The notes under the pieces were generated by a model. That model was not told the DNA's origin. It made no database searches and saw nothing but the letters and a program-made list of their open reading frames with translations. A stretch of 64,000 nucleotides of DNA from Symsagittifera roscoffensis (Eukaryota > Xenacoelomorpha > Acoela > Convolutidae): contig NC_087068.1 in assembly GCF_963678635.1 (NCBI RefSeq), forward strand, positions 27,034,318 to 27,098,317. Direction: 5' to 3'. Positions 1 to 12,700 of the stretch are shown piece by piece; the stretch's first letter is position 1; the number at the start of each line of letters is the position of its first letter. A program made the translations under genes and the position numbers.

Positions 1-2
1 TG

Positions 3-1169
3 ATTTCTAGAGACAATTCTGTGATAGCCTGGGCTAAGCGTAAGGATGCCCTTTGCTTCGTAAGGTTCGTGGTGGATCGTTTCCCTACTCCTGTATTGGG
101 AGAATGCATAAAGACCATTCGGCAAGGGGGATATGATGGTGAAAGAAACTTCCTGAGGGCACTCCTGGAGCTGTATCAGGACATGCCGCTGGCCATACCA
201 AATAAGGAGTTGAATGATATGGAGAGCTACCGCCGGTTGGAATAGGTGAGAAGATATTCCAACAAGGAGTTGAAAGTGAGCCGGGAATTAATTGAAGCGG
301 TCAGGGGACAGAAAGACTATACGACATTGGCGAAGTTGAAGTCGTTCCAATATGTGTCCGGCATACCGGGTATGGCGTATAATCCCTTCGTGAATGAGGA
401 AGCCAGGGAAGCGTACTTTGACTATGAACAAGTTATAGTACTCAATTTCTGGGTAGAGCGAGTCAAAGAAATTGGCATGTTGATGGTGGAACAACCCAAG
501 CTGGGTATTGTTTTGGAGGAACGAGTGGTCGAACCCTCGGTTACCGAGCTGAAGGGGCAAGTGGGTTTTGATTGTGCTTCTCGGGACGGTCCCTTGAAAA
601 CCAGCTTAGTAACCATGTGGGAACTCATGAAGCCTTCTTGGTGTCCACATCCAAACGCTGGTTTAATCTGGGATATGACGGCGGATATTACGTTGGACTT
701 GGATGATGACGCAAGTTTGCGCGATCTGGCCATGATACATCATCTGCTGGCCATAATGGTAACGAAACAGAAAAACAACCCATCCACGGAACCGTGCGAG
801 GGAAGTACATCGAGTGAGTGGCTGAAACAGGGCACCTGTCTAGCTCACAATAGTGGAATGGACGGACATGTATGCAACTCGGAACATTGCTTGATTACGC
901 TGAGCGAGCAGCACCGCTAATTGGCGCAACTGTATGGGAGGTTGAGCGTGTCAGATAAGAGTGGAATGGAGTTGATCGCGGACTGTCATGGAGTAACGGA
1001 GGTAAACTTGATCACTGCCTTGGGATTTTGCAGCATGACGAGCTCGATAGAGTCACTGGAACGCCTAAAACGTGCCCATGAGCCAGTGACGTCCCTCAGC
1101 GTGGAAGTATTCCTGGAGCACTACAGACAGAGCAGAAGATCGGAGGCTGGCGAGAAGCTCTGGAAATGA
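3..1169 (+). pseudogene. Unidentified long reading frame with two internal TAR stops
   Basis: One frame runs from the left edge to a TGA at 1167-1169, interrupted only by TAG at 243-245 and TAA at 918-920. Its three open pieces (about 80, 224 and 82 codons) are all in this frame, so they are probably one protein. I do not recognise it. The middle piece is acidic, with a run of Asp near 700 and several Cys/His near its end; no signal peptide or membrane segment is evident. Both internal stops fall where Gln would be tolerated, so a ciliate-type code (TAA/TAG = Gln, TGA = stop) would give one intact ORF. However, about a dozen Gln codons here are ordinary CAA/CAG, so simple nonsense decay is at least as likely. 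The composition differs from the rest of the window and an assembly gap follows, so foreign DNA or a mis-scaffolded contig is possible. Confidence 0.45.
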
Positions 1170-1279
1170 AATGAATTTGAAGGACAGTGAGGCCTATCAT
1201 AGACCTACTGGCTCGAAGTATCTGGTGGGTTCGAGATCTGCGCCATATTGCAATAGTAGATACCCTACGCACATGGTGG
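1170..1279. other. Unassigned end of first contig
   Basis: 110 bases between the TGA that closes the long frame and the gap. Two plus-strand frames stay open into the Ns, but the stretch is too short to assign. No repeat or signal recognised. Confidence 0.4.
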
Positions 1280-1479
1280 NNNNNNNNNNNNNNNNNNNNN
1301 NNNNNNNNNNNNNNNNNNNNNNNNNNNNNNNNNNNNNNNNNNNNNNNNNNNNNNNNNNNNNNNNNNNNNNNNNNNNNNNNNNNNNNNNNNNNNNNNNNNN
1401 NNNNNNNNNNNNNNNNNNNNNNNNNNNNNNNNNNNNNNNNNNNNNNNNNNNNNNNNNNNNNNNNNNNNNNNNNNNNNNN
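1280..1479. other. Assembly gap, 200 N
   Basis: Exactly 200 undetermined bases, a typical scaffolder placeholder, so the real distance and even the adjacency of the flanking sequences are unknown. Any ORF drawn through it is meaningless. Confidence 0.99.
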
Positions 1480-1700
1480 ATCACGTAGTCTCAGGATCCG
1501 AGACTCAGCTATGTGGTTGTGTTCGCATGTAAACGAAAGCTGATCAAAAGTCGTTTGACTGATGACGAAAAAATAGTAACTTTTTACTTAGCCCTAAACA
1601 GACCAGAAATTCAACTGGCAAGGTCGAGACGGTGAAAAACGAGTAGGATTAAGGTAACTGACGCCTGCCAGTCGTTAATAGGTACTTTTTCTACGCTCCG
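1480..1700. other. Unassigned, probably 3' tail of the RT element
   Basis: Sequence between the gap and the last RT-like residues. Stops occur in all minus frames. Nothing recognised. Confidence 0.3.
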
Positions 1701-3200
1701 TCGCTGTGTAGTATTTGGGCGAATGTTACACCGCCCATTTTAAGGGGTAAGGAAGATATCTCACGGAACTGGGGTTTATAGTGTCTTTGCCGACTAGGTT
1801 AGGTAATAATTGTTCTTTGATAATGTTTTTTCATATTTCTAAGTTTTCGATAGTGTTAGGCGTTGTCCTGGCAAGAAATGAAAGTTTTTCTTGTACTCCT
1901 TTAGTATAGCAGGCATAAACGTTTTGAGGGGAGGTTTTAGCGATTTCCGTTAGTTTTTTCAAATTTTGATTTGCTCATTCTGTTGAAATTCGAGGAACTT
2001 TTTACATTCAGATTCTGTTCCTATAACTGAACCAAGCACTCGGGATCCTGCCTTTAGAGTGATTCGTGTATTTGCGAAGTTTTTCTGAGCTTCACAGAAT
2101 TTTTCATCCTTGACAATAAGTTGGCATTTGGATGTTTTCACGTGGTAGCCGAAAAATTTACCAAGTGATACAATTTTATCGAGGACGGTTAATAGATTGC
2201 TTAATTTATCGACTGCCTTTCCGTCGTCTGCGTACTATTTCTGGGTTACATCGTCTACTGATAAAAGTTTTATAAGGGGTATTATGGCTAGACCGTACAT
2301 GGCCATTGCTAGTGGATCCCCATGGGTTGTCCCTTCTTGAGAGTAGATTGTTTTTTTGTTAACGAATAGTTTAGACGGATTGGAGTAGGAGTTCTTAATC
2401 GCTGTTTAAAGGGAAGGGCAGCTATTTTCGATGTTTTTTAATGCCAGCTTTCGGTTCAGCGAGTTGAAAGCGTTTTCGTCATCTATCAGTAAAACAACAT
2501 CGGCGGTAATTTTGCTGTATTGATCTCTTAGCGTGTGGATTGCATATTCAATGCCACATTTTTGTCCTAGGCAGAGTTGGTAGTTTGAACCCAGCGACAG
2601 GAGTTCGTTTTTTAGGCATTTAGTTATTGTTCGCCCTATTATCGTACGCGTAACTTCTCCTATGCCTATGGGTCTTACCCCTGGATTCTTATCTAAGGGT
2701 ATTAATCTGCATGCGTTATATGGTTCCAAAGTTCTTCTGTGGCCAATTTTTTGGCAATTTTAGCAATTTTTTTTTGAAATTTCAACTGATTGTTGCCCGA
2801 AGTGTGTTAAAATACGTCTCCATTCATTTGGATCGAGGCCAGATGGTCCATGCGATCCGTGCGTTCTCATGGCTGCCTTCTTGATATGTTGACTGTTTAT
2901 CTGATCAAATATCGATGGATGGAAAGGAATTGTTTCGTTTGAGACTGGTGTAATATAGTTCTCATCAATTGGTTTAGATGGTGGGTGTTACTCTATGAGA
3001 GTCTGTGCTACTGTCCTACCTCTGACAATCTCGTCGAGCGAAAGAACGCCTTTAGATGTGTCTGTTAGTTTTGCAATTGCACTTGATACTTTTCCAGTAT
3101 TCATTAGTTTGTTGAACTGTTGTGCTTCATTTTCACTTTTTCTTCTACTTCCTTTCAACAAGCGCATTTGCAGCGCCTTTCCTTCGTTATATAGTCCATC
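1700..3200 (-). pseudogene. Decayed reverse transcriptase (YADD-type mobile element)
   Basis: Reading 5' to 3' on the minus strand, RT-family blocks appear in order: SGLDPNEWRRIL (about 2840), CRLIPLDKNPGVRPIGIGEV (2640-2715), AFNSLNRK (about 2450), GDPLAMAMYGLAI (about 2295), the catalytic YADD (2223-2234), TSKCQLIVKDE (about 2110) and LAKTSP-like helices below 1960. This order matches an RT family I know from cnidarian and other invertebrate repeats; its formal class is not clear to me. Breaks: an in-frame TAA near 2990, a frameshift near 2730, TAA at 2406-2408, TAG at 2235-2237 just before YADD, a frameshift at about 1960 and a TGA near 1837. It is a dead copy. Element ends were not identified; the 3' side runs towards the assembly gap. 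Confidence 0.85.
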
Positions 3201-3239
3201 CAGGCCTCCGTCTTAAGTCTTAATATTGTCTTAATAACA

Positions 3240-6193
3240 TTCTAGCTATAATTTTTTTATTTCATTTTTTACGCCCCTCTCAGATAACACAATAGCATAA
3301 GAGCTTGAGTTTTCTTTCAAATGAGGCAAAACTTGGTCATCGATTCAAAAAAAACATAAAACAAAACTGAAAAAGTGCCGGAAAAGGGAAGCGAACTGAA
3401 TGTGAAAAGCCAAGCGACTTGATAATGCTTGCTCGTTGGAAAAGTATCAATGAAAGCAAGGAAGCCAAAAAAGGCCTGATTATTATTGAACAAAACTTCA
3501 AATCTCGAATTTTAAAAAAATTATTAATGTTTTTTAGGGTTTGATGCTCATTGATTCTCAAGAACCATTGATGATTAACGTTTTTGATAAAAGTAACCCA
3601 AATTGTTGAGCTGGATCAAAAATTAAATTTTCTTTTGCTGAGGGAAATCTAAAAAGAAAAAATTGCGTTCGAAACTAGATGCCATTCACGTTTTTGCATT
3701 GGGAACGTATTTTTCTTTGAATTGAAAGTACCGTGCTGATCCAAGTTAAGCGAAATTGAAGTGAACACAAATTGCTCAGATTTTTACCAGAGTTATTATG
3801 GTACAAAAAAAATTTTATGGAATTTGTGCCCACCAAAGTTGAACCCAAAAAAAACGTGTAATTTTCAGTTTTTTTCAGACATCTAAAAACTTGCGTAAAT
3901 TATTGGTTCAATCGATTCCTAAATTATATCAAAATGTTCCTAGATTAAATCAATTTTGAAAAAAGCTTAGTTTCCAAAAATAGCGCAAAATTGATTTTAA
4001 ATAAATATTTGTCTCTTTATTTAGTTAAAATGACATTTTTTTATCAATTCAGCAAAAGTATATTCTTTCCGTGTCTGTACACATCATTCCAATACAAAAC
4101 AGTACTGTATATGATAGTCCGCAAAATCATAGCATAGCGCAAAAAAACAGTCTCACACAAAAATAGTCCCAAAAAAGTAGAAAAAACAGTCCCATTGATC
4201 GACGTGATAATTGTTTCAAAAACTGAAAAGAAAACTTCTTTCGTATTAAACACATTTTGATTCCAACTAATCCGGATAACACAAGTTAGTTTAGTAGGTA
4301 AATTAGAACATTCTAGATAACAGCAGCGGTGACTCATTAAAAGCAATATTACACAAACTATTAAATTTAATGCAATTAAAATAGTGGATTTTTATTCATC
4401 CATACAAAAAGAAACAAAATATTCGAGTTGTTTCATTTGCGAACACTTGACAACATTTAATAGAAGGTCAATTCACTAAATATTGATAAAAATTATAGGT
4501 ACTAGCAATTAGTCTGAGTTCTTGCTTTTGAAAGGTATGCTTTTATTAAACCATTGAACTTTGTCAGACAACTACCTTTCCTGGCGCTGCGCACAAAATT
4601 AGTTGCAAGGGGCGTGTTCGATTGAAAAATGACTCCGTTGATATTGTTAAAGATCACTGCCACTTGCCCGATCCAGCTGACATCAAAAAACATGAGTTCA
4701 GAAAAGCGCTTCAAATTTGAGCCGCAGTTTCTGATGTAACACTACGGTAGACTATTTTCGCAGCCCAACGTGATGTGAATCGAGAAAAAACTGTTCATTT
4801 ACCAAGTTAATCTGCTAATCAGCAAGCTGTAAAGAAAGCTCGACATGAATAAACCAAAAATGCCAGAAACAACTGTGATAACTGGCTTTGAAATACCACT
4901 GGCTCTACACAAAACTCACGATGGAGAGTAGCTTTTGTTACAATTATGGTCTCCAAGATGAAAATAGGGTTATCGTGTTCGCCACGTTACCTGGGTTAGA
5001 CCTACTATCGGATGATTACTTCTGTAATGGATCGATTTCGCTGCTCCCAATGTATTCTATCAAATTTATACAACATACGCTTCAGTTGAAGGATGCCGTA
5101 CACCTCTTGTTTGCGCCCTGCTACCGGACAAAAAAAAGAATGATCTTATTGTCGCCTCCTCAGTATTTTAAAAGTTGAGTCCCCAAAACGCGTTACAATT
5201 GATTTTGAAGTGTCTGCGTGAAACTCAACAAAAGCTACCCACCAGAGCGCTCAAGTTCAGTTTTTTTTTTTCCATTTGAGTTGAAGCGTCCATATGAGTG
5301 AACCCTTTGTTGTACCCTAGATATACCCCTTATCATATCTACCGAAACTTCAACTTAATGGAAAATTTTTTGTGTCTTTGATCTGACTTATGTTTCAATC
5401 TTTGGCTCTTTGATGTTTAATTCCGTTCATGCTTCATTTTTCAATGCGTTAATCTTTTCTGTAGGCACCAAAAGATCAAGGTAGAAAAATTTGACTGGTT
5501 GTGGACTGTTTTGTGCGAGACATTTTTTTATGCACCATTTTTTCATAAAAAATTTGAGAATGTATGCCTTCATTAATTGTTGTTGGGCTAGTTAAAAGGT
5601 TTACTTCGATATAATTTGAACATCAAGTGATCAAGTAGTTTTGATGTAATATTTAATTGACTATGAAAAGCCAAAAATGACACACTTTTGGAGTAAAATA
5701 ATATGCTGGTAAAATTCTTTAGTTTTCTTTGGCAACTTTGTTTTCGTCAGTTTTTGCTTTTTACGATCCAATTTGAGAATTTTTTTTTAGATTTTTCAAT
5801 TCTTTTTTTTTGGATACTTTCCTCGATAATTTAAATCAGCACTGTAGTTGAATTGAACTTAAAAAATCGAAATTTCAATCAGAAAAGATCTTCACTAACT
5901 TCATCTACACTTAAAAAACAGTACGCCTTTTTAAAATTTTTCAAAATGTCAGCATGAAGTTATAACGGGTACCTTCCAAAGAGAAAACGCAATTTATAAC
6001 GGGTTAAGTGCAAGCACCCGATATGTCAGTCGCCTAAATAAGATAGCTATACAAATGTAAATATCTGAAAAACAACTTTACTACGACAAAGATCGGAAAT
6101 CTTTACAAAAGTAGAGCAATCATGATAGATGCACTATACCCCACCCATAAATCCGCTGGTGCATCCATACCAATGATGCTTTTTGGGCCAAGG
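3240..6193. other. AT-rich intergenic DNA
   Basis: Low-complexity A/T-rich sequence between the RT remnant and the kinesin 3' end. The short open frames (for example 4044-4346 minus and 4888-5178 plus) show no recognisable family motifs or coding-like composition. No RNA gene or clear repeat seen. Confidence 0.5.
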
Positions 6194-6523
6194 TTTATTA
6201 ATAAGTCAACTCAAATCTCTACCCACTATGGTTCTAAAGGCTGCAACTTTTTCAAGAAAAATCATACAAAACACCATTTTAACATCGTCCCGTTATTTAC
6301 ACAAGTCCGCGAAATTGTATGGGAAAGATACTATGGTTCCGCCAAACACTGCGTGCTCAATACTCAAAAGTTTACCGTTTTTTACATCTGTGAACGCTTA
6401 AATTGTATCTACAAACTGTTTTTTTTTGTTATTAAAGTTCATACACTGTTAAAAATACATCTATTGTTTCTATCAACATTGTGTTTTTATCAACCTAAAC
6501 TACAAGTTGGTCCTTCTCTTTGA
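6122..6523 (+). other. Open frame of unclear status beside the kinesin 3' end
   Basis: A 133-codon plus-strand frame that runs antisense into the kinesin stop. A second plus frame (6183-6401) and the minus strand also look partly coding-like between 6150 and 6400. This could be a decayed transposon fragment lying in the kinesin 3' UTR. No family recognised. Confidence 0.2.
6194..6199 (-). terminator. Possible poly(A) signal of the kinesin gene
   Basis: AATAAA on the minus strand about 300 bases beyond the kinesin stop. The hexamer is common by chance in such AT-rich DNA, so the assignment rests on position only. Confidence 0.25.
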
Positions 6524-6766
6524 CTTGCTCCGATTAGTAGACGTCTTTTCAGTGGAAGCCTCCTTCTGCTTAGATGCAGATCTCGATCCGGATCTGAGTC
6601 CCTTGACCAGAGTCACTGATGGGTTTCGGCTTCGTTTCTGTTGGCTGCCCTCCCCCATTCCTGTGCCATACTGTTCTCGCAGGGTCATACGTTCGTTGTA
6701 GGCGTTCTCTTTTTCGTCTTTAAGAAGACGCTGCAGTTTCGTCTTTTCCGACTGGAGCTTCTTAAT
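6500..6766 (-). CDS. KHC last exon: basic tail and stop
   Basis: 267 bases ending in TAG (6500-6502). Begins [20 protein letters not shown] (end of the coil), then a Ser/Arg/Lys-rich tail. [14 protein letters not shown] sits where KHC has its autoinhibitory AQIAKPIRSG-type motif, with IAK replaced by LVK. The tail is basic, as expected for the microtubule/motor-binding region. Confidence 0.94.
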   Translation of the reverse strand: MKKLQSEKTKLQRLLKDEKENAYNERMTLREQYGTGMGEGSQQKRSRNPSVTLVKGLRSGSRSASKQKEASTEKTSTNRSKSKRRTNL

Positions 6767-9700
6767 CTGGAAAAAAGGGTAATACGTTTATGCTAAACGG
6801 GTCGTACGTTTACGGTAAAAAAAAAAAGAGAAAACAATTTGTATAAAATTTATTTGATTTACTCGTTTATAATCAGCTTGAAAGTTTCCATTTTGGCATT
6901 AAACTTTGCTGATATTAGAAATATTTGCCGAATTAAAAAGATAATATGCAAATTTATTCCTCTTTTATATGAAGAAAAGCGAAAAATTGTGATCGGAGAT
7001 TTTGTACGCTAATGCTGTCGACTAATTTATGGATTAAGGATACATTCAAAGAGATGCATTAGAATAAGTCAAAAAATATTGTTTTAGGTTTCTTACCAAT
7101 TGGTAATGGCACATACATAAACTGACTTCTCTTCCATGATAAAGGATTAAAAAACAAAAATAATTATCTTAGTTTTTATTTCTTTCTACTCACATCTTCG
7201 CGCAGTTTGGGAATGACTTCTCTCTTCAAATCATTGGCTTCTTTGGCCAAATTCCGGTTGTTTTTATTGACCCAGTCCAAATTAGTTTCCAGGAATTCAA
7301 TCTGCCTCTGGGCTATGTTGCCAGTCTGGAAGAGTTCTCCCTCGTAGGGAAGTGCGTTCGGAACTGTCGACGACTGGCGCTCGGAGGCGCCTGCGGATGT
7401 CTTGGCGTCTGCTTTTCTTTCGTTGATGATAGCTTGATTTGCTCGTGCAAAAGCGGCCGCCATCTAAAGAACACGTATCCAGTAAGCTTGCAGGAAGCGT
7501 TGAAAGTTCTGGACATATGAAATGACAACCATACTAGTGGCTAACCCGCACTGAAGTTCATGAGTAATAACCGGTTATATTGGATTTTAATTTTTAGTCT
7601 CAATAAATTTCAAAAATCATCGATTATATTCGATTAAAAATGGATTGTAATCCCAATACTTTTATAACAATTTAATCGATTATAATGGCTTTTTCTAAGA
7701 CATTATTGATGAAATGTTTTCTTTTAAAGTTATCTCATTTCCTGTTTAGTGCAGTTATGTTTTATAAACTTTTAGTTTCCACGTAATATTTTATGTTTTT
7801 ATTTTTCCCTACTTTTTCAAATTGGCAGTTAAACATTTTATTTAATTGTTTTTTACTATCGCTCACTTTTACTATCGCCATTCACCCATAACCCCTCTCA
7901 CGTTCAAGTAAGGGGGGGTTCAATGGTTGAAGGGGTTTATTTAATGATTGATAGAGGGAAAAGTTGAACGAGTGGGGGTGACCCAACGTAGACTACAACA
8001 CCTCTTCTAACTTCTAAACCCATTTACAATTCCCATGCCCCCCCCCCCCCCACTTCCCCCATACCCAGTTTACCCAACCTCTAATTTAGATTTGTTTTCG
8101 AGAAAAATAGAAAGCAACGGGATCTTGTTAACTCCCCCCCCTCCCCTATTTCGATTTTCAGAAATTCAACTTTGGCGGCCACATTTTCATTTTCAATAGC
8201 TTACAACGTTTTTCAGAAAATATATATAAATATTTAAAATACTTTACGTGGGTATGATATAAATAGTGAGTAATACAAATACAAACGCGCAAAAATGAAA
8301 ACCCGCACCGAGCGCTCATGGGTTCTAATCGATTTTAATGGACTCCCGGGACAAAAATAATCCATTGTAATCCATTAAAGAGGTAAAACTCAGACCACGA
8401 AATCGATTATATTGCCATTATAATTGATTATTTTAAAGAAAAAAAAATCCATTATAATCCATTATAATCGATTATAATCCAATATTTTCGGCACTGAAAT
8501 CGACTATTTTTGCCAAGATAGTCCATTATGATCGATTGTTTTTGAAACAAAAATCCATTACAATCCCTTTTGCAGGAATTTTGCAGAACGTATGCCATGT
8601 CTTTTACTAAATGCAATGTCTCAAAGTCACTCTCTCGAGTTTTTTTAGCTTCGAACTAAAGAGGGGATGCGGTAAATTGGGTTTTTCAATCATTAACCCC
8701 CTCTTTTAAAGACTACCAATAAATCCCCCGCCGTGTTCAACCATAAAGGGGGTGGCGAATTACGGTTGTGGTAAACTGGCAGGGGGGGGGGGGGGGGCAA
8801 ACTGTGCACTGGATACTGGATAGGCGCACAATTTTGTGTCTGTATGTTGCTCGATTCCAGAGACAAGTCCTTAAACATGTTAAAATTTTGTCGAAACAAT
8901 CAAAGAAAAAGAAAGAACAAAGGGAGCGTCTTTGTTGCGGAGTCCGCTTACAATCCACAAAAAAATGCACAGTTTGGTCTCGTAATGTTTTGAAATGCTC
9001 ATTTTATACTGAAATGGTTGTCAAAAATGATACATGCATAAGGGGGGGGGGGGCAGTTAACAAGGTCCAAAAGGGGGAAATTGGGGATCTTGTTAACTAT
9101 TTCACCCCTTTTGGACCTCGTTAACTATTTCCCCCTATGCATGTATTATTTTTGACAACCATTTCTGTAAAAAATATGCATTTCAAAAACGTCAACAATT
9201 AAGTGAGTTTTCATTTTTGCGCGTTCGTATTTGTATTACTCACTATTTATATAATACCCACGTAAAAAGTTTTATATATATATATTTTCTGAAAATTGTT
9301 TTAAGCTATTGAAAATGTGGCCGTCAAATTTGAATTTCTGAAAATTGAAATAGGGGGAAATAGTTAACAAGATCCAATCTTTATTCTCAGATATGGATAA
9401 GAGTACGGTCCGGAGAAAAATGCAAAAAGCGTCTCAAAAAAACCATTCCCATACAACATTTACATAATACTTGTTTTTATCAAACCGGAATCGTTCTGTC
9501 TTATCTGCCAGAAAATTATGAGAAAACTGGAAGTGCTGTGGGTCCTCTAATGGTGGATTGAGGCTCATGAATTCAATACCTCTCATGAGTTCAATACCAT
9601 CAATTTCTAAAAATCTCTGGCTCAATGTTTTATCAAAGTCTCTAAAAATTCTCAAAAACAATAGTTTTGGCACAATACATATTTACATATATTAACATCT

Positions 9701-12700
9701 GCTGTGCAGAAAGTTTTGGCCAAATACGCTCATCAAGTGTGGGTATAGTTCTGAAAAACATTTAGGTCAACATAAAAAACTTTGATTAAGTTTTCGAAAA
9801 TTGTATGAAAATGCGCCTCCCTTCTTTCAAAAAAAGACCTCTGTGTGAAGCGTACCTGTCGTTTGATGTTGTTGAGTGTCTGGATCTCCTGGTTGCTGGA
9901 CTCCTGCATCAGATCCATCTGCACCAGAGTCGCCTGTTGCTCCCCCTCCTCATCTTCCATACGCTTCATCTACAAATTAGCATACAAATATAAAACATCT
10001 ATTGAACAGGAAAAAAGAAACCGGCTCGCGAATTGAAAACAACGAAATAAAGTTTGAGATTTGAGATTTCAATTTTTGACAGCTAGGTTGAAAATTACGA
10101 AATGTTTGTGAAATGGTATAGAAAAAGGTTTTGATTTTGTCCCACGATTTCTGGACCACAAGCGCACATAATTTTGTTCACAAATCATGCCTTGTTCATG
10201 AGATTTTGACTTTCTTCACAAGTCATCTCATTGCCGTTTTCTTGAGTCTGATCTCCGGGTCAAAAAAGACAATGATAGCTTTTGGGCAAAAAATCATCAG
10301 TATCCGCCATCACAAGCAACAGTTTGAAAGGATTGGCACAGATTTCGTCCTATTGATTTAATTAACAGATTTGTCCCATATCCAACATCTTATCATCCCA
10401 TATCCAAATTTGTGGGACGAAATCTTTGTACGCTTTGAAATGGGACGAAATCCGTTGAAATTAAAATGTGACGAAATCTGTCACAGCCGTTTGAAAGATA
10501 ATAAAAAAGAGCCGCAGTAAAAAAATTAGGCAAACTGAATGGTAATAAAAACAATGTTTTCAATCACATACAAAATGAAAAAATGAAATTTAAAAAAACT
10601 AAAAATCACTCGGGCCAGTTTATTGCTTAAGAGACCGACGTGGTTTGACCGAGAGATTCTTTATTTTCCGGGAGAGGGGGAGGGGGAGGGGTACTTACAT
10701 CCTCCTTCTGCTTCTGGATATCAGCCTTCAGTCTCTCGATCTCGGCCTTGAGTGACTCGGCCATGAGCTGCCACTCGTCCTTCTCCCTCTCCATCGCCTT
10801 CCTCTTCTCCTTCGCATCCTCCACCTCCCTCTTCAACACTCTCTCCTGCTTCCTCTGCTCATCCCTCATCATCTCCAGGTCAGGGTCCACTGATTGGTCT
10901 GTCCCTGTCAGACGCTCACCTGTATTTGGCAAAATTCAGCTTAACAGACGCGAAGACGCAATTTAAGTTTTCTAAATCAGCATACAGCTTAACAGTATCT
11001 AAGAGAACGGCTAAATTCACAGCCTAACGTCAGATATTTAGGTTAGAAAGGATTTTTTTTAAAGTAGATAACGCTCTAGGGCTTTCTGGACTTTTTTGAA
11101 AGTTAGTCACAATTTTATCCCTCTCAAACATAGTGTATATTTAATCGTCGGTCAACAAAAAATAAATCTCGTAAAATAGTACCAAGGGAGAAATGGAGGG
11201 CACTTGGTCAGGAGGTCGGGTCGAATCACTGAGAGGGCGGTTAGCTAGAGCCTGTAAATCCTCCCCTGTCCAAAATTAATGTGTAACAACAAAGCTTCTG
11301 CATTATTGTACATTGAATCATTACATTGGACTGAAGCTGTCAATTGTACAACCATGTAATTAATTGCAAGCTTTCCAAAACAGAAGATTATCCTAAGCCG
11401 CTTTTCACAGAACCTAATTATTTTAAATAAAACGTATGTACTATTTATAATTATTGCTTATAAGCATCTTCTAATAAAGGTAAACTTTCTATCCGCATGA
11501 GTATTATGGCCAGCTTTCCATCGAACTGGAAAAATCTACTTCAACCTTCTGAATTTCGCCACTGACGGAATGAAACAGTAATAATGAACACTGATGGAAT
11601 GAGCGCAATTATATCAAAAATTTCTGGTCTTCCTGTGGATAGTTTTTTCGTGTAAAAAAAACCAAACACAACAACACGCCCCCTCCGCCTCCCCCATCTT
11701 TATTGATTTTATGCGCAGAGCAACCTCACCTCTGCCAATGGCTGCAATCTGGTCATTCCTCTTGTTCACCTTCTCCTCCATGTGTGCATTTTTCTCTCTC
11801 AGGTCCTCCAGCTCGTCCTGCATCTTCTCCATCTTCTCCTTGGACTGGTTCAGCAGCACCATCTGCTCCACGTGTGCCTGCTCCTTCGCATTCTTCTCGT
11901 TCTTCATAGTCTGCAACAACATCGCCACAACTTAAGCTAGTTTTAATGATAACATCGGCTCTTTTTCCTCTTCCTCCATTCACTGCTACAATTTCAAGGT
12001 TTAACCTCTGTCCCATAAATTAGTAACTTTCAAAAAATGTACAATAAATAAGTTTATATAATTTCGCAGGTGGGGGAAATAGAGCCGCAATAACTAATGC
12101 CGATAAAATCAAGATATTCTGAGAAAATTTGAGCAAACAGCCAGGTTCTTTCAAATACAACTATTTTAATCAAAATATAGAGTTATAACACGCCAATAGT
12201 TTTTGAAAATCTTTAAAATGTGTCTTAACGTTTTTAGAAAAAGGTGATTCACCGATTCACGAAATATGCCGACAGTTAGGTTAGTTGCAACATGTATGTT
12301 CATTTGGTCGCTCCTAAAAATTGTTGTTAAATTTTTTTTTCGTAACAAACTATTCCTGAAAACTGCCTTTTTGACAATATGTCCGAACTGAAATACAAAG
12401 AACATTTCTATTTTTGGAAGAACCGTTCAATTTTCCAGAAAATTTGTCGTTTTTTGAGCGTTTTTCCGAGAAACAACTTTAAAGTGTCAGTGATCTCAAC
12501 CAACCCGGAGTTCTTCACGCATGTGATTGAGGTTCTTGGCCTCTATCTGCTGGTAGTGTCTGGCCTTGGCAAGCAACACCCGGAGAAGAGAGAACGTCTC
12601 GTTTGTCCGCTTCGTGTCCACCTTCTCGACCTAAAGTACCTTCCTTCACTTTCTCAGTGTAGGAACAGGGAAATGAAAGTATCCATAATTACCTAATTTA

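Larger units (their letters stand above)
8120..9375. mobile_element. 1.26 kb element with about 190 bp inverted termini
   Basis: The left arm (8120-8306) starts GGATCTTGTTAACT. Its reverse complement is found at 9203-9375, with matching internal landmarks: ACGTGGGTAT, AAATAGTGAGTAATACAAAT, CGCGCAAAAATGAAAAC. The interior holds another small element (8796-8987), a TAATCGATTATA cluster and a palindrome (9011-9165). No coding capacity. Looks like a non-autonomous, composite inverted-repeat element; family unknown. Confidence 0.75.

Noticed and set aside
1171-1543. Open frames spanning 1171-1543
   Set aside because: They are mostly Ns from the assembly gap and carry no coding evidence. A faint WW-containing integrase-like string near 1200 was too short to support.
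11614-12016. Overlapping frames on both strands around exon o
   Set aside because: Shadows of the Glu/Lys-rich kinesin coiled-coil exon.
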